In this document: positions 11,357-22,446 of the stretch, piece by piece | How positions within the stretch are numbered: the first letter of the stretch is position 1 | Layout: every line of letters begins with the position of its first letter | Source of the DNA: Tetrapyrgos nigripes | Lineage: Eukaryota; Basidiomycota; Agaricomycetes; Agaricales; Campanellaceae | Length of the DNA: 64,000 bases | Direction: 5' to 3' | Assembly (NCBI GenBank): GCA_013368315.1 | Contig: JAACJM010000033.1 | Coordinates: 124,001-188,000 of the forward strand | Notes under the pieces: model-generated | What the model saw: only the letters and a program-made list of their open reading frames with translations | Told to the model about the DNA's origin: nothing | Databases searched by the model: none | Position numbers and translations under genes: made by a program

Positions 11357-11747
11357 TGCATATCTGGCACATAGGGTAGGGTAGGGGGGGAGGGGGAGGT
11401 CAAGGTCTGGCCAAAAACTTTTTTGACTGCACCTAAAATGGGGTATTTTGAGCTTGTTTTTGGCTAGTTAACTACAGTTGCACAATTTTGAAGATTTTCC
11501 TGCTTTGTCTTGGCCACCTATTCCATAAGAAGATACAAAACACAACAAATACTCGTGAGCCTCAACATGTTAATCTCTTCTCTTTTTGATACAATCAAGT
11601 TAGGGTTAGGGCTTATTATATCTTATCTATGTGTCATGTGATTGTAGATATACTATATAAGGGGGGAGGAGGGAGGGGAAGGTACTGTGGGTGGTGCCAA
11701 AATTTTTTTTGACCCCATGTTTTTATTTTTAACCTGCCTCCCCCTTG
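11357..11747 (+). repeat. Unclassified repeat R, copy 1, with target duplication
   Basis: Flanked by GTTTAG at 11351-11356 and 11748-11753. The related stretch at 10618-10700 has a single GTTTTAG and no insert, so R is mobile. It holds a G tract at 11378-11400 followed by CCAAAAACTTTTTTGAC, then a second G-rich arm near 11661-11682, an AAATTTTTTTTGACC core and a pyrimidine arm CCTGCCTCCCCCTTGG that can pair with the G arm. Related copies lie at 48503-49175 and 58960-59235. No ORF. Confidence 0.7.
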
Positions 11748-11753
11748 GTTTAG

Positions 11754-12364
11754 ACCTACAGAATGGAATATGCATAACAATATTGCAAAGATTTTTGACT
11801 ACTTAGTACCTGAAGCCCTGAAAACAGTAAGAAATCAAGAATACTGGTCTACATAAACTGGCAGTTCATCCATCTCTGACCCATTTTCCACAACTCCACC
11901 TTCCTCTACTATCCCACCACACCAGCCACTATCCATATGAATCATCATCTCCCAATGTCTCTGTGCAGAACCTTCAACCAACAATTGATCCTGCTGATTT
12001 ATATGCTCCTGCATCACAGCCACTATCTGCTGCAGCTTCAGATTACTGTACCAGCATGAAAGGAAGTTCAGTCACGGATCACAGTGTGGTCTGAACTGTT
12101 CAGATTTGGCCATCTGTCATGCATCACATTGAGGACTGAATCTGTGTGATGAAAGGTGAACCAGGCTAAATTTGGGCAAGTTTCAGGTGAAAAAGCTATT
12201 TTTTCAGGCACTGCCACGCATTATTTACATTATTCTATCTACTTAGAGTACAATACTTAGGCTTAAAGAAGCTTGAACACCAAAATCGAACCAAAATGAA
12301 CCAAAAACCAACTTAAAATGAACTAGTTTTTTGATCTGTCACACATCACATTGGCTACTGAACT
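11754..12364. other. Intergenic, no gene seen
   Basis: CpG-poor, AT-rich. Two similar strings (near 12110-12140 and 12335-12365, both with CATCACATTG) suggest a small degraded repeat. Nothing else identified. Confidence 0.4.
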
Positions 12365-12655
12365 GGGCGCAGGTGTTTTCTCAAATATATGGTGTGTTCA
12401 ATAGGTGTTTACAGGATTGCTGATAGTGATGTCTTTCCTCTCTAGTCACTGCTGCAAGCATGTCAAACCTCTGGAACTGCTCAAGATATTGGCAGTGTTT
12501 ACCCAAGTCAGATTCTAGTATTTCTTGGAGTAGTCTCAGCATATGAAGAGGCTGAATGGATGCAAGAAGTGGTGCTGCCAATTGGACTGCAAGGGATGGA
12601 ATAAGTGCGAGGATGAGGAACTCCAATTTGAAGTGACGAGCAGTGTTGACAGATT
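12365..12655 (+). repeat. Fragment of the A/B duplication (copy C)
   Basis: Aligns by eye with 18978-19315 and 26280-26590 (shared GGTGTTTTCTC, GGATTGCTGA, CTGCAAGGGATGG, GAGGAACTCC). It is more CpG-poor than copy A. It ends abruptly next to a hAT fragment. Confidence 0.75.
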
Positions 12656-12689
12656 GGAGAATCTCAGGTATGTCTCTTTTATGTCCCTA

Positions 12690-13178
12690 TTTCTTCTTTG
12701 TTTGATGATTTGGTTCACCCAGGCTCCTCAGACTATGAAGTCATCTACATCCAACTTTGGTACTGGGTTCTTTGCAGATATCTCTGTTGTTGGTGAAATT
12801 TCACAGGCATATATCTGCAATGAATTAACTGACTATCTCAGTCCCCCATTGGAGAATGTTTCTCACCCACTTGTCTACTGGCATGGCAAACAAAGCTCAT
12901 TTCAATCTTGTTGCAGATGGCTCTCGATTATCATTCTATCCCTGTTTTTTTCTCTTCTGATGACCAATACTGACTTACACATTACAGCCACTTCTACTTC
13001 TGTCGAATGTGTGTTCTCTCAAGGCCAACAGTTGTTGGTGTTTACATGTAATTGACTTACCAGCTTCTCAGTCTGTAAATTCTTATGTTTGTGCAGTTGT
13101 TGTGATCAAGACATTGTAGAAGTGTTGACTGCAGAGGATGAGAAGACTGGTAAGAAAAAATTGAAGCCTGGACAGTAG
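12690..13178 (+). pseudogene. hAT transposase C-terminal fragment
   Basis: Encodes part of the hAT dimerisation region: ELTDYLSPPLENVSHPLVYW near 12820-12885, then ATSTSVECVFSQGQQLL after an intron-like gap of about 50 nt ending in ACAG (near 12990), then a Lys-rich tail ending at TAG 13176. The family consensus in this place is roughly PATS(V)xxxRxFS, so the core is recognisable. The Arg is replaced and the N-terminal catalytic part is absent. It follows copy C directly and is a relic. Confidence 0.65.
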
Positions 13179-13914
13179 ATTCTCATTCCACTTTAGATAC
13201 ATAAAAGCAGTAGTACCTTTTTGGCTCAACTTGGAGTACTCTATTGTAGATAATAATTTCATTTCAACATGAACATTATCTGAGTAATAACTATGGGGTA
13301 GATCTGTGGTATACCATTGTGTAAATTCACGGGTTGATACCTGTCCCCTTGAAGGTCTTGGGTTTGATGGGTGCAGGTGTAGTGTGTGCCCAGGATACCC
13401 AAGGGTATACCCATGTACATCCTTACAACAGACAGTGGGCATTATAAATCTGCAGGTACCCCTGTGGGTATGCTTAAGGTACTTCAGGACAGCTTGTCAC
13501 ATTGACAAGTAGCTTTCTATTGAGAGCTATTTGGAGAACATCTTGTATGTTTATGAGCCCTATCAATACTCACTGGGTTGTGAAACAAATCATTTAGACT
13601 GGCCATAATCCCAGTCAGTAATGTCCCAATCAGAAAATTCTAATTTATAGTCCACCTAAAATAAGAAGAACCTATCAATCAAACTGAGCTGTACATCTGA
13701 ATTTTTTGAAATACTAGAAAAGGAAAAGAGGGACCTCAGCAGAATGGGTAAGTGAATCAGCAGTGAAGTAAGGGGTGCAAGACCCCAAGATGATTCAGGC
13801 AATGACTGGAGGCAAGTAGCATATGTAAGCTAGCAAACTTGGAGTTCTACAAAAAAATACAGATATCAGAGAGGCAACCAACAAATGTTAGATGTATAGC
13901 CAGGAAAATCTCAC
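13179..13914. other. Intergenic downstream of the ankyrin gene
   Basis: No gene seen. A GGGTATACCC-type palindromic stretch lies near 13400-13415. Part of this is presumably the 3' UTR of the minus-strand ankyrin gene. Confidence 0.4.
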
Positions 13915-13915
13915 T

Positions 13916-15236
13916 TCAAGTATGTGGCTGTGCCCCCTTGGCAAGGAGGAGCTCAACAATGTCCTTGTGTCCTCCATATCCAGTGTAATAATGATGGGCT
14001 GCACCATATTCGGCTGCCTGGAGGGCTGTCCCATATTTGCCACCTGAAAGAGCTCATTGAGTGTCATCTCCCTCTCCATCCAACCACATTCTCACCTTGA
14101 AATTTTAGGTCTACCCCTTTGTCAAGCAGGAGCTCAACAATCTCCTTGTATCCTTTATATGAAGCTGCCTGAAGGGCTGTCCCATATTCCCCACCTGAAA
14201 GTGCTTTTTGAGTGTCATCTTCCTCTTTCTACAAGCACATTCTCACCTTGAATGTTTGGGTCTGCCCCCTTGTCAAGCAGAAGCTCAACAATCTCCTTGT
14301 GTCTCCAAAATGAGGCTGCCTGAAGGGCTGTCCCATATCTACCACCTGAAAGTGCTCTTTGAGTAATGTCTCCTTCATCTGAACACATTCTCACCTTGAA
14401 TGTTTGGGTCTGCCCCCTTGTCAAGCAGGAGCTCAACAATATCCTTGGATCCTTTATTTGAAGCTGCCTGAAGGGCTGTCTCATATTCACCACCTGAAAG
14501 TGCTCTTTGAGTAATGTCTCCTTCATCTGAACACATTCTCACCTTGAATGTTTGGATCTGCCCCCTTGTCAAGCAGGAGCTCAACAATCTCTTTGCATCC
14601 TTTATATGAAGCTGCCTGAATGGCTGTCCCATATCTACCACCTGAAAGTCCTCTTTGAGTCTTATTTTCTTCTTCATTCAAACACATTCTCACCTTGAAC
14701 GTTTGTGTCTGCTCCCTTGTCAAGCAGGAGTTCAACAATCTCCTTGTGTCCTGTAACTGAGGCTGCCCAAAGGGCTGTCCCATATCCACCACCTGAAAGT
14801 CCTCTTTGAGTCTTATTTCCTTCTTCATTCAAACACATTCTCACCTTGAATATTTGTGTCTGCTCCCTTGTCAAGCAGGAGTTTAACAATCTCCTTGTGT
14901 CCTGTAACTGAGGCTGCATGAAGGGCTGTCCCATATTCACCACCTGAAAGTGCTCTTTGAGTGACATCTTCATCTAAACACATTCTCACCTTGAGTGTTT
15001 GGGCCTGCCCCCTTGCCAAGCAGGAGCTCCACAACCTCCTTGTACCCTCTACCTGAGGCTGCCTGAAGTGCTGTCCCATGTTTACCACCTGAAAGTATGC
15101 TTTGAGTGCCATCTCCTTCATTCAAACACATTCTCACCTTGAATGTTTGGATCTGCCCCCTTGACAAGCAGGAGCTTAACAAACTCCTTATTCCCATAGT
15201 ATGAAGCTACTTGGAGTGCTGTCACACAATCAAATC
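13916..15236 (-). repeat. Tandem exon-intron array: one ankyrin repeat per exon
   Basis: Nine units of about 145-152 bp. Eight exons are exactly 99 nt (33 codons) and all are bounded by phase-1 introns that begin GTGAGAATGTG and end CTTTCAG. Each unit can be gained, lost or skipped without changing frame. The introns are as similar between units as the exons, which points to recent duplication of whole units. Confidence 0.9.
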
Positions 15237-16599
15237 CTAGATTTTGCTTTCAGTTCCCATTTCCATGAAAAAACAATCACCATATTTATACCTTCAACCT
15301 TCACATTGACATCACCACCCTTTCTAACCCAATTCTGTGCTGACTTCATTCCTGCAGCTTGCCTGCCAATTTCCCTCCATAATGCTGCTGTGTACCCCTC
15401 CCTATTTCGCTTCTCATATTGCTTCTCATGCCGTTGAACAATGGTCTCTACAAGGTCACGTAGAGGTATTGCAATCAGGAGCATGGCAAGCACCTGTCCA
15501 AATGTCCAATTGGATCCATCTTGATCTGTGTTTTGTTGAAGAGTTAGCTCAGTGTCAATAATGAAGGCAAGATTAATGGCTATAAGAAAAACCATGCCAA
15601 TAATGATGGGTACAATGCTGTTTGTGGACTTGGACTGATGCTTGCCATACCATGCCTGGTACCCAATATACAGAAGAAGGAAAAACACTGCTGGAACAAC
15701 TAAGTTCAATCCAGGTACCAGGAACAGTGAGTAGATCACAAGAGACCATCCACGCAATCCCTTTGACCCTAGAGAAACATGATTTCCTAGAATGATAATG
15801 GATAAAGAGTCAATTGGACACTGGGAGTCCACAGCTCCGAATGAACCTGGTTTACTCCACATCCAAATGCCAAGAACAGCCATTATAGTCAAGTGAAGTG
15901 AGCCCAGGAAGAAAACAATCCTTCTGAAGACATTTTTGACATATGACTGCTGTGGAGACTTTGTATCCTGGTCTGTGAGCCACAATGGAATCCTGATTAG
16001 TTGATCATCTCAAGTTTAAAACGAGGAAAATGAGCCCACTGCCTTCTGATTGGTTCTCAACATCATTAGAACCAATAAACTTCTGTTCTGCAAACAGCGT
16101 GTTAACGGGAAAGTGGATAGCACATGGATTTGTGATTACCTTTTTTCGTTCGGCATCCTGGCTGGAAAAGCCTCTTCAAGACCTCCGCCATCAAGTTCCA
16201 CAATGACAGCTTGTTCCTAGCATGCTGTATCCACGCCGACCATTTCGGCTCAATTTGCGCCGGACCAGGTTGGCTCTTGTGCTGAACGTAGAGAAGAAAG
16301 TAGATAAAGGTATTCGTGTTGTTCATCCAGCTCAAATTGAGGACAATGCTCGCTTGAAAACTAGATAATCCAAGCGTCGCAATCTGGACCATGGCGGAAA
16401 TCAAGATGGCAAAGGCGGTAATGAGGATTGTGGTTGACTGGGTTTCGACAGACTCGAGTTCGTACAAAGACACCTCGCCGTCCCAAAGAGCCCAAATGGC
16501 TGGGATGAAGCTGAGTAGATTTTGGATGTAGATTGCTGCACGGACGCCGATGCCTGAAATGTCGGGATCCGAAAGGCAGTCTGGAATGGAGGCGTTCAT
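13916..16599 (-). CDS. Multi-span membrane protein with C-terminal ankyrin repeats
   Basis: Eleven exons: 16599-16140, 15972-15292, 15236-15138, 15088-14990, 14943-14845, 14792-14694, 14641-14543, 14493-14395, 14345-14247, 14194-14096, 14043-13916. All joins keep frame with GT-AG introns (46-55 nt between ankyrin exons, 167 nt for intron 1). I chose the ATG at 16599 (MNASIPDCLSDPDISGIGVR); an in-frame ATG lies 39 nt upstream. Exon 1 has about four hydrophobic segments (AIYIQNLLSFIPAIWAL, then TTILITAFAILISAMVQIAT). Exon 2 has more (HLTIMAVLGIWMW, PAVFFLLLYIGYQAWY, IVPIIIGMVFLIAINLAFII, VLAMLLIAIPL). Nine ankyrin repeats follow (GTALQAAS, EIVELLLDKGADPNIQ). The last holds a 30-nt insertion and ends in TGA at 13918-13916. 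No internal stop was found, so it may be functional. Ankyrin repeats suggest protein binding under a membrane; the actual role is unknown. Confidence 0.82.
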
Positions 16600-16639
16600 C
16601 GCTGGACTCGATGTGGGGGGGAAGGAAGGAAGCGGCACA

Positions 16640-17200
16640 TGAGGCTGCGAGAATCGATCGATTTATACTACATATGAGATCATTACATGTAGCAAGTACA
16701 GCGTATGAGGGGGACTGATGGAAGGAAGGAAGGTGTGAGCATACGGTGCAACTTGCGGACAGCCTCCATGTTAACGAAAGACCTCGTGCTATGACCCAAG
16801 TACCCACGAGGCGTTTCTGTCTGTCTACAGCTCTCTTCACAGCTCTCTTCACTTCATAATTCAATGCGCCTGCCATACACTTTCCCAATTTGCTACTGTC
16901 AAGCAGCCTTTCTACATGTCCACCAGGCTTGACGCTATCCACTCCAAGGACGAGGATATCGTGTTATATCTATCCCTCGCTAGAGCAGCTCATTGACGTG
17001 TGGCTCTGGTGAAACTCAGTTGTAGGCAGCGGTATGAATGGACCGTTCAGATGAGCCTGCTGTTTCGTCAGCCTTTGGATTCATTTTTCCGACGTAGACT
17101 CAGAACATTCGTTACCACAACGCTTGTCCCTTTGCCCTCCATGCATCTTAACTCCTATTGACTCCCTAACTTCCTCATCCGCATGACCCTCTCACACTAA
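16640..17200. other. Intergenic, CpG-normal, no gene seen
   Basis: 5' flank of the ankyrin gene; presumed promoter region. No motif is certain. Confidence 0.4.
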
Positions 17201-17476
17201 ATTTACCTACAAATCATCGTCCCCCATCCCCACAGCTCCCGCAACCGCCTCATCCCTTTTACCTTCTACTCCTCACCGTCCTCTTTCCTCGCCCATAAAC
17301 TAGCCGACACTCGACCGCTGGATAGCATCATTACGTCCTCGAGTCTACAGAGTGCTGGTGTACCCGTCGCTGCGCATATGAGCCGACTCCTTGTCCAGAA
17401 GTATGGCTGGTACGGCTGCGGGATTGATGCGCGGCAGGACTGGGCCATGGGGCATTCAGCTCTACGGGTTGAGTAG
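17201..17476 (+). pseudogene. Unidentified coding-like fragment
   Basis: A frame open from 17201 to a TAG at 17474, without an obvious start, reads like conserved protein (HKLADTRPLDSIITSSSLQS, then KYGWYGCGIDARQDWAMGHS). After the TAG it continues as EYGIVVVEKEVKRYAS to a second stop near 17535. I do not recognise the family. It could be an exon of a gene with introns or a decayed piece. Confidence 0.3.
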
Positions 17477-17904
17477 GAATACGGCATAGTTGTCGTTGAG
17501 AAAGAAGTAAAGAGATATGCAAGTGCGAGGACGTAGGTGGGTTTTCAAGTTGTTTTCGTTCGGGATGGGGGTACTGACCGTTTGACTCTTATAGACCGGT
17601 ACAATGCTGGTCTTATCCTTTTCATCTGGTCTCTGACGACGAAGACTACGCGCTCTCCTTCCTTCACTCGTCTACTCGAGATAACTCTCTTTCTCTCCTT
17701 CTATTGTCAACTCTATATCATTGCTCTTCAAGAAATCTAGACCGAAGCCGACAGGCAAACGACAATCCACGACATATGAAGAGGACAAGAGTCTGCGCGC
17801 ATACCCAATCCCAAACATCCTGGCTCACTCAATCCTCGTGTTATGCTCACCACCCAACCACCAGACCATCCTACACACACAACACCGACGTTGGACGGCT
17901 TTAT

Positions 17905-20452
17905 ATAGATCCATCCGGGCCGCGTGACATCAGAGTTTTACTGACCAGTGACCTCGACGTCGATCATGGTGCTCTCCAAAGCTGCCCTCCAAACTCGTGT
18001 CTCTCTCTTCAAATGTGGTCCAAGTCGGTGAGTCGTTTCATCCATCTTTTGGCCGACATGGGCTCAATATCTTCCTCACGTTAGATTTTCTTGTTCTATT
18101 GCTCTCCTTCTCCTCTTTCGCTTCGTGACTCAGGTGCGCCTTGTCGCATTACTGAATCACTTCTTCCGCCATCTAACTATGTCTCTTCAGAGGTCATATC
18201 AGTCTAGACCATCCGCGTCAAGCTCACACCTTCCTCTTCGCTTCTCCTCGCACCGTCTGGATTGGACCAACAAACAAGATCCTTTATACGGTCCTCAAAG
18301 CCATTTCTACCGATATTGAACTCGTTTCCGGGGTATTCTACAGCGCCGAATCTGGTTCAGAGGCATCCGAGAGCTCCAAATCCGACACTGGACGCGGGTG
18401 AGGCGCCACCTCATCAAGAGTGCAAAAGTGAGACATACTGGATCTGGAGGATTCTAGGGGCGATTGGGTCCGTTTTAGAGACGACTTGTTCGTCTCTGCT
18501 TCTTGCTGTAAGGTCGTTGGCTGCTCGTTCGGCTGTAGGAGATATTGCTGTGGTCTTCAACTCGAAGTCTCGCCTGCGGTGTGTTGTATACTTTCTACTT
18601 CACTATCTTATTAACTCTCCCTTCTCTTCTACCCTCCAGGAGTCCAGGAGTCCCTCTTGCAACACCACTCGTCAGATCATCAATTCCGACTCCAAAACCC
18701 TTATCCAATGACGCAACCAAGTCCTGACCGTTCTGGACGACTTTGGGCCGCTTCCCGGGTTCCTCTACACCTATAAATTCGACTACCAGCTAACTCATTG
18801 GGTAGCTATGGACCCGTAAAACCCTACCCTCGTCAAGACCTACAACTTCAACACAAAACATACAGATTGTAGTTGGTGATGGACGGCTTGAACAAAAGAA
18901 AAGGCTTGAGAATGCGTTGGGTCAGTCGGTATCTGTTGGACGCTATTGATGCAGCACAGCGCAGGGATATGGCTACCTAGGCGGGTGTTTTCTCGCCAAC
19001 ATATGGTGCGTTTGATACGCTCTTCTGGGCTTTATAGGATTGCTGACAGTGATGTCCTTCCTCTCGTTGGTCGTTTCTTTCTTCTAGTCACTGGTATTGG
19101 TCAAACCCTGGCTGCAAGCATGTCAAACCTCCGGAACTGCTCAAGATATTGGCGTGTTTACCCGAGTCGGATCCTAGCATTTCTCAGAGTTGTCTCAGCG
19201 TATGAAGAAGCTGAATGGGTGCGAGAAGCGGTGCCGCCAATTGGACTGCAAGGGATGGGATGAGATGGAATGCGAGGACGAGGAACTCCGATTTGAAGTG
19301 ACGAGTAGTCTTGACGGTGTATAGCGGGTACGTGGATCATCCTTTCATTTTTCGCCTGAGTATTGAGACACTGACACACCCCTTTCTTAGGACAAAGATG
19401 AACTGCGTAACGGATACCTCTTCAAGTGCACAATGCAATGATCCTATCTGGACGACCTCAATGTCCCAAACTCCGTCAAACGCCCACAAGGACTCACGCC
19501 AAATTCCGTCTTGGCATTCACCCCTACAAGGACGCCAGCCGTCTTTGCTTGAAAATCCTGGGCCGTTTTGGGTACTAACCCGATCACCACGGTACGCAAC
19601 ACCGTCGCTCAGACCGGCACCACTGGCTTCGTGACTGCATCAACCGCTGCCCTCGCTGTCAGTTTTGATACCAACACCATTCCGCAAATGGCCACCACTA
19701 CTGCGACCATTACTTCCACCGTCATCTCTACGGCCACCACGACGTTCACCGTAGATATGAACGATACCGATGCAACCTTCACTGTGATGCCCACCGTTAT
19801 TGCTACTATTACAACTCATACTTTGAAAATGTGAGTTGTCCATTTTCGTCTAATCCATCTTCAAACGCTCACGAGTATGTGCTATAGCTACCCTAGCACT
19901 CCCTTATTGGTATCCGTTCCTAGTATTCGTAGATTCGTTTGACCAATGAAATCGTATTATTCACATTACCTATTACATACACCTATCTAGGTTTACAGAA
20001 GATTACACGGTACATACAACCACCACTAAGTCTACTTCCTCACCACATCTCCCTCCGACCAATGCTTCCAAGATCCTAAATGTCCGAGTAAATGTCCGTT
20101 TACACTGAAGGGAATGAAACGGCACTAGCTCACCTTATCCTGAGAGGAAGACATAGGTATAAGCACATGAAATGAGTGCTACCTGGCCGTTGCCCTGTAT
20201 ATTGTCACTGTGAGCTCGTTAGCTAAGTACATGCACTGGGCTGATAGGAGAAAAACCAACTCACCCAAATGTTGATCGCAATTTGCCCGACTGTCTACAC
20301 GCTGTAATCAATAAATGTGTAGTCAAGTAAAAAGGGTGACACACCTTGAAGTGGCTCAAAAACCGTCTCGCTGTTCATCGTTGGTAATTCTGTGTTGGAA
20401 TTTGGAAAAGGGACGCAACAGGACGTGTGCCAGGGACGTAAAAGACGTGAAT
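17905..20452 (+). repeat. Segmental duplication, copy A
   Basis: Aligns with 25221-29552 over its whole length apart from insertions in copy B. It looks gene-derived, with intron-like GTGAGTCG...CAG and GTGAGG gaps. Fragments read as HTFLFASPRTVWIGPTNKIL and then TDIELVSGVFYSAESGSE (about 18210-18400), then LTVLDDFGPLPGFLYTYKFD near 18720-18780 and a Ser/Thr-rich, mucin-like stretch at 19568-19834 (TTTATITSTVISTATTTFTV). A CGA in copy B is TGA here (18709). I do not recognise the parent gene. CpG is nearer normal than in copy B, so copy A is the less decayed copy and keeps empty sites for three insertions found in B. Confidence 0.8.
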
Positions 20453-20467
20453 ACAAAACACTATTCA

Positions 20468-20646
20468 CACCTTGGGTGGCAATGCATATTTGGAAAGATC
20501 TTTTGGGCAAACATAAATGACGAATTTATGCTCGGCACCAGAGCTACTCCATATGGCTGTTCAGCCTCAAATCAGTCCCATATGGAGTAGACCCGGGCAA
20601 GCAAAAATGGCACTGAAAAATCCGAAATTTAAGTTTGCACAGAGAT
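20468..20646 (+). mobile_element. Palindromic MITE, right end missing
   Basis: Begins CACCTTGGGTGGCAATGCAT and matches, in inverse orientation, the complete element at 61173-61380 (shared CTCGGCACCAGAGCT, CCATATGG, GTTTGCACAGAGAT). The expected right inverted repeat after CAGAGAT is absent, so this copy is truncated. Confidence 0.75.
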
Positions 20647-21054
20647 AACCCATATCTTTAAAATTAAGGCGCTCTTTTTGCGTGCCATGTTTGGCTTCCA
20701 CCTTTTTCCCATGCCCTGCTCTCCCACACTCGCTTGCGAGCGCTGCCAGTACGTCTTCATCGCTCTTGTCCCTGTGATTGGCTGCACCCAGGCGACCGCT
20801 CAGAAGCCCAACCGTCCTCACTGTGCCAACCATTCGATGCACACTCCTTTTACCTTGCATGCATGTCTGTTGGCTTCCGGCGGCCCACTCTTTGGTCTCA
20901 GCTCCACACGTGTCTCACTTTTTGCCGCTTTGACGCCCTTGCAGGACTGGGTGTCCTCCTATAGTTGACTTGGTGTCAACTTATCTGCTTCGCCTCTCCT
21001 CCGTCCATCATGTGCAAGTGTTTTGTACAGCCGTCCCCACTTCCAAAATGTTAA
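20647..21054. other. Intergenic, no gene seen
   Basis: An open frame of 96 codons (20678-20968) looks like ordinary CpG-normal DNA without a recognisable domain. Confidence 0.4.
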
Positions 21055-21205
21055 GGGCCTGTTCGGCAGTATCAGGATGGCCGTCAGGACGTCCTGATGG
21101 ATTTTATCCTAGTCGCAAGTAACCATATATAGTAATCCAGTGAATAAATCTTTTCTGGGCATGACAATTGTCTGAGAGCTGTACGCGTCATCACCGCTGT
21201 CGACA

Positions 21206-22446
21206 ATGGACAAGGATGAGGACGGATACAGCTACGAGGAGTTACTGGCCTTCCGACGTCAAATAATAGCTGCTGCTGCATTCGTTGTTCGCACTATCAG
21301 CCTGGCTGTGCTACTCTATGTATCACCCTACTACTGGAAGCAACCATACCACACTTCAGCTCTGACCAGTCATGAATGGGTGCAAGAGCTCATCTTTGGA
21401 CACCCAAAAAGGAGCTTGGGATGTGGGTCCATGTGTCTCTGGCTCTTGTGAAGGAACTTCATGTCACCTGCGGCCTTTCAGATTCTTGGGGTATCACACT
21501 TGAGGAGCAGGTAGCAATCTTCCTATACATGTCTGTCACTGGCCTATCAGTGCGACATGTTGGGGAACGATTTCAGAGATCAAATGACACTATTTCAAAG
21601 TGCATGTACTATTCTCTATGTCTTCACTCAATATCAATCAGTATTTCATTGACAGGTACTACAAAAAAATACTCTTCGCTGTCTCCTCCCCTGAATTTTA
21701 CAACAAGTTTGTCAAGCTGCCTGGAAGTGATGCCCCTCCACCCTCTGCAATACGAGATAACCCGAAGTTTTGGCCTTTTTTCAGAGGTGCTATTGGGGCC
21801 ATTGATGGAACTCATATCCGATGTTGTCCATCCGAAGCAGAGCGTGCCGCATGTCGTAACAGAAAGGGTTTTACCTCGCAGAACTGTCTAGCTTGCTATG
21901 ACTGGAACATACAGTTCTTGTACTTTGTCAGCAGATGGGAAGGCTCTGCAGCAGATGTGTCAATGTATGAAGCTTCGTGGATTTGAAACTTCTTCATTCC
22001 CGAAGGAAAGTATTATCTTGCAGATGCTGGCTTCGGAAGCTGCCCTAACCTTCCAGTTCCTTATTGAGGTGTTCATTATCACCTAGCAGAGTGGGGCCGT
22101 GCCGCTGTCAGGTATAACTCGACTTTTTGAGATTTTTACTTACTGAAATATTTACTCTAGGCCAGCCAATCGGGAAGAGTTGTACAATCTCTACCATGCA
22201 TCTGCTAGAAACATTGTTGAACGGATTTTTGGCATTGTGAAAAGTCCCTTTGACATCTTGGATCGCGCTCTGCAGTTTGATATGTCTGTACAGGCGCGAA
22301 TTCCGCTGGCCCTTGTGGCAATACACAACTCGCAGTGGTTGTTGAATGGCCTTCGACATGCGTACTGGAGTTCACTCAAAGGCACTGGGAGCATTTTGGG
22401 GATGACCCATTACCGGGGTATCCAACACCTGTCAGAAGACATCATT
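21206..22446 (+). pseudogene. Harbinger (HARBI1-like) DDE transposase, broken
   Basis: Nuclease that cuts and rejoins element ends. Start ATG at 21206. A frameshift near 21415 separates HEWVQELIFGHPKR from ELGMWVHVSLALVKELH. An intron (about 21599-21656, GTGCAT...ACAG) joins NDTIS to YYKKILFAV. The first Asp is in GAIDGTHI (near 21800), the second in GSAADVSMYE (near 21950), and the Glu in ASARNIVERIFG (near 22205-22235). Another intron lies at about 22111-22161. TGA at 22065 falls in PY-stop-GVHYHLAEW, where the family has Arg (PYRGVRYHL), so CGA to TGA is clear. The 3' end overlaps the convergent Myb gene. The exact C-terminus is uncertain. Confidence 0.85.

Noticed and set aside
13915..15236. 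Regular repeats of about 150 bp considered as a CRISPR-like or satellite array.
   Set aside because: Each unit is an ankyrin exon plus intron with correct GT-AG borders and a continuous frame.
7410..16080. Low CpG taken as evidence of foreign (transferred) DNA.
   Set aside because: Paralogues in the same window show the CG to TG/CA route directly, so local mutation explains it.
16361..16942. 193-codon minus-strand open frame.
   Set aside because: It overlaps exon 1 of the ankyrin gene in another frame; the exon-1 frame has membrane segments and correct splice joins.
19609..19843. Minus-strand open frames opposite 19568-19834.
   Set aside because: Shadows of the Thr-rich plus-strand frame.
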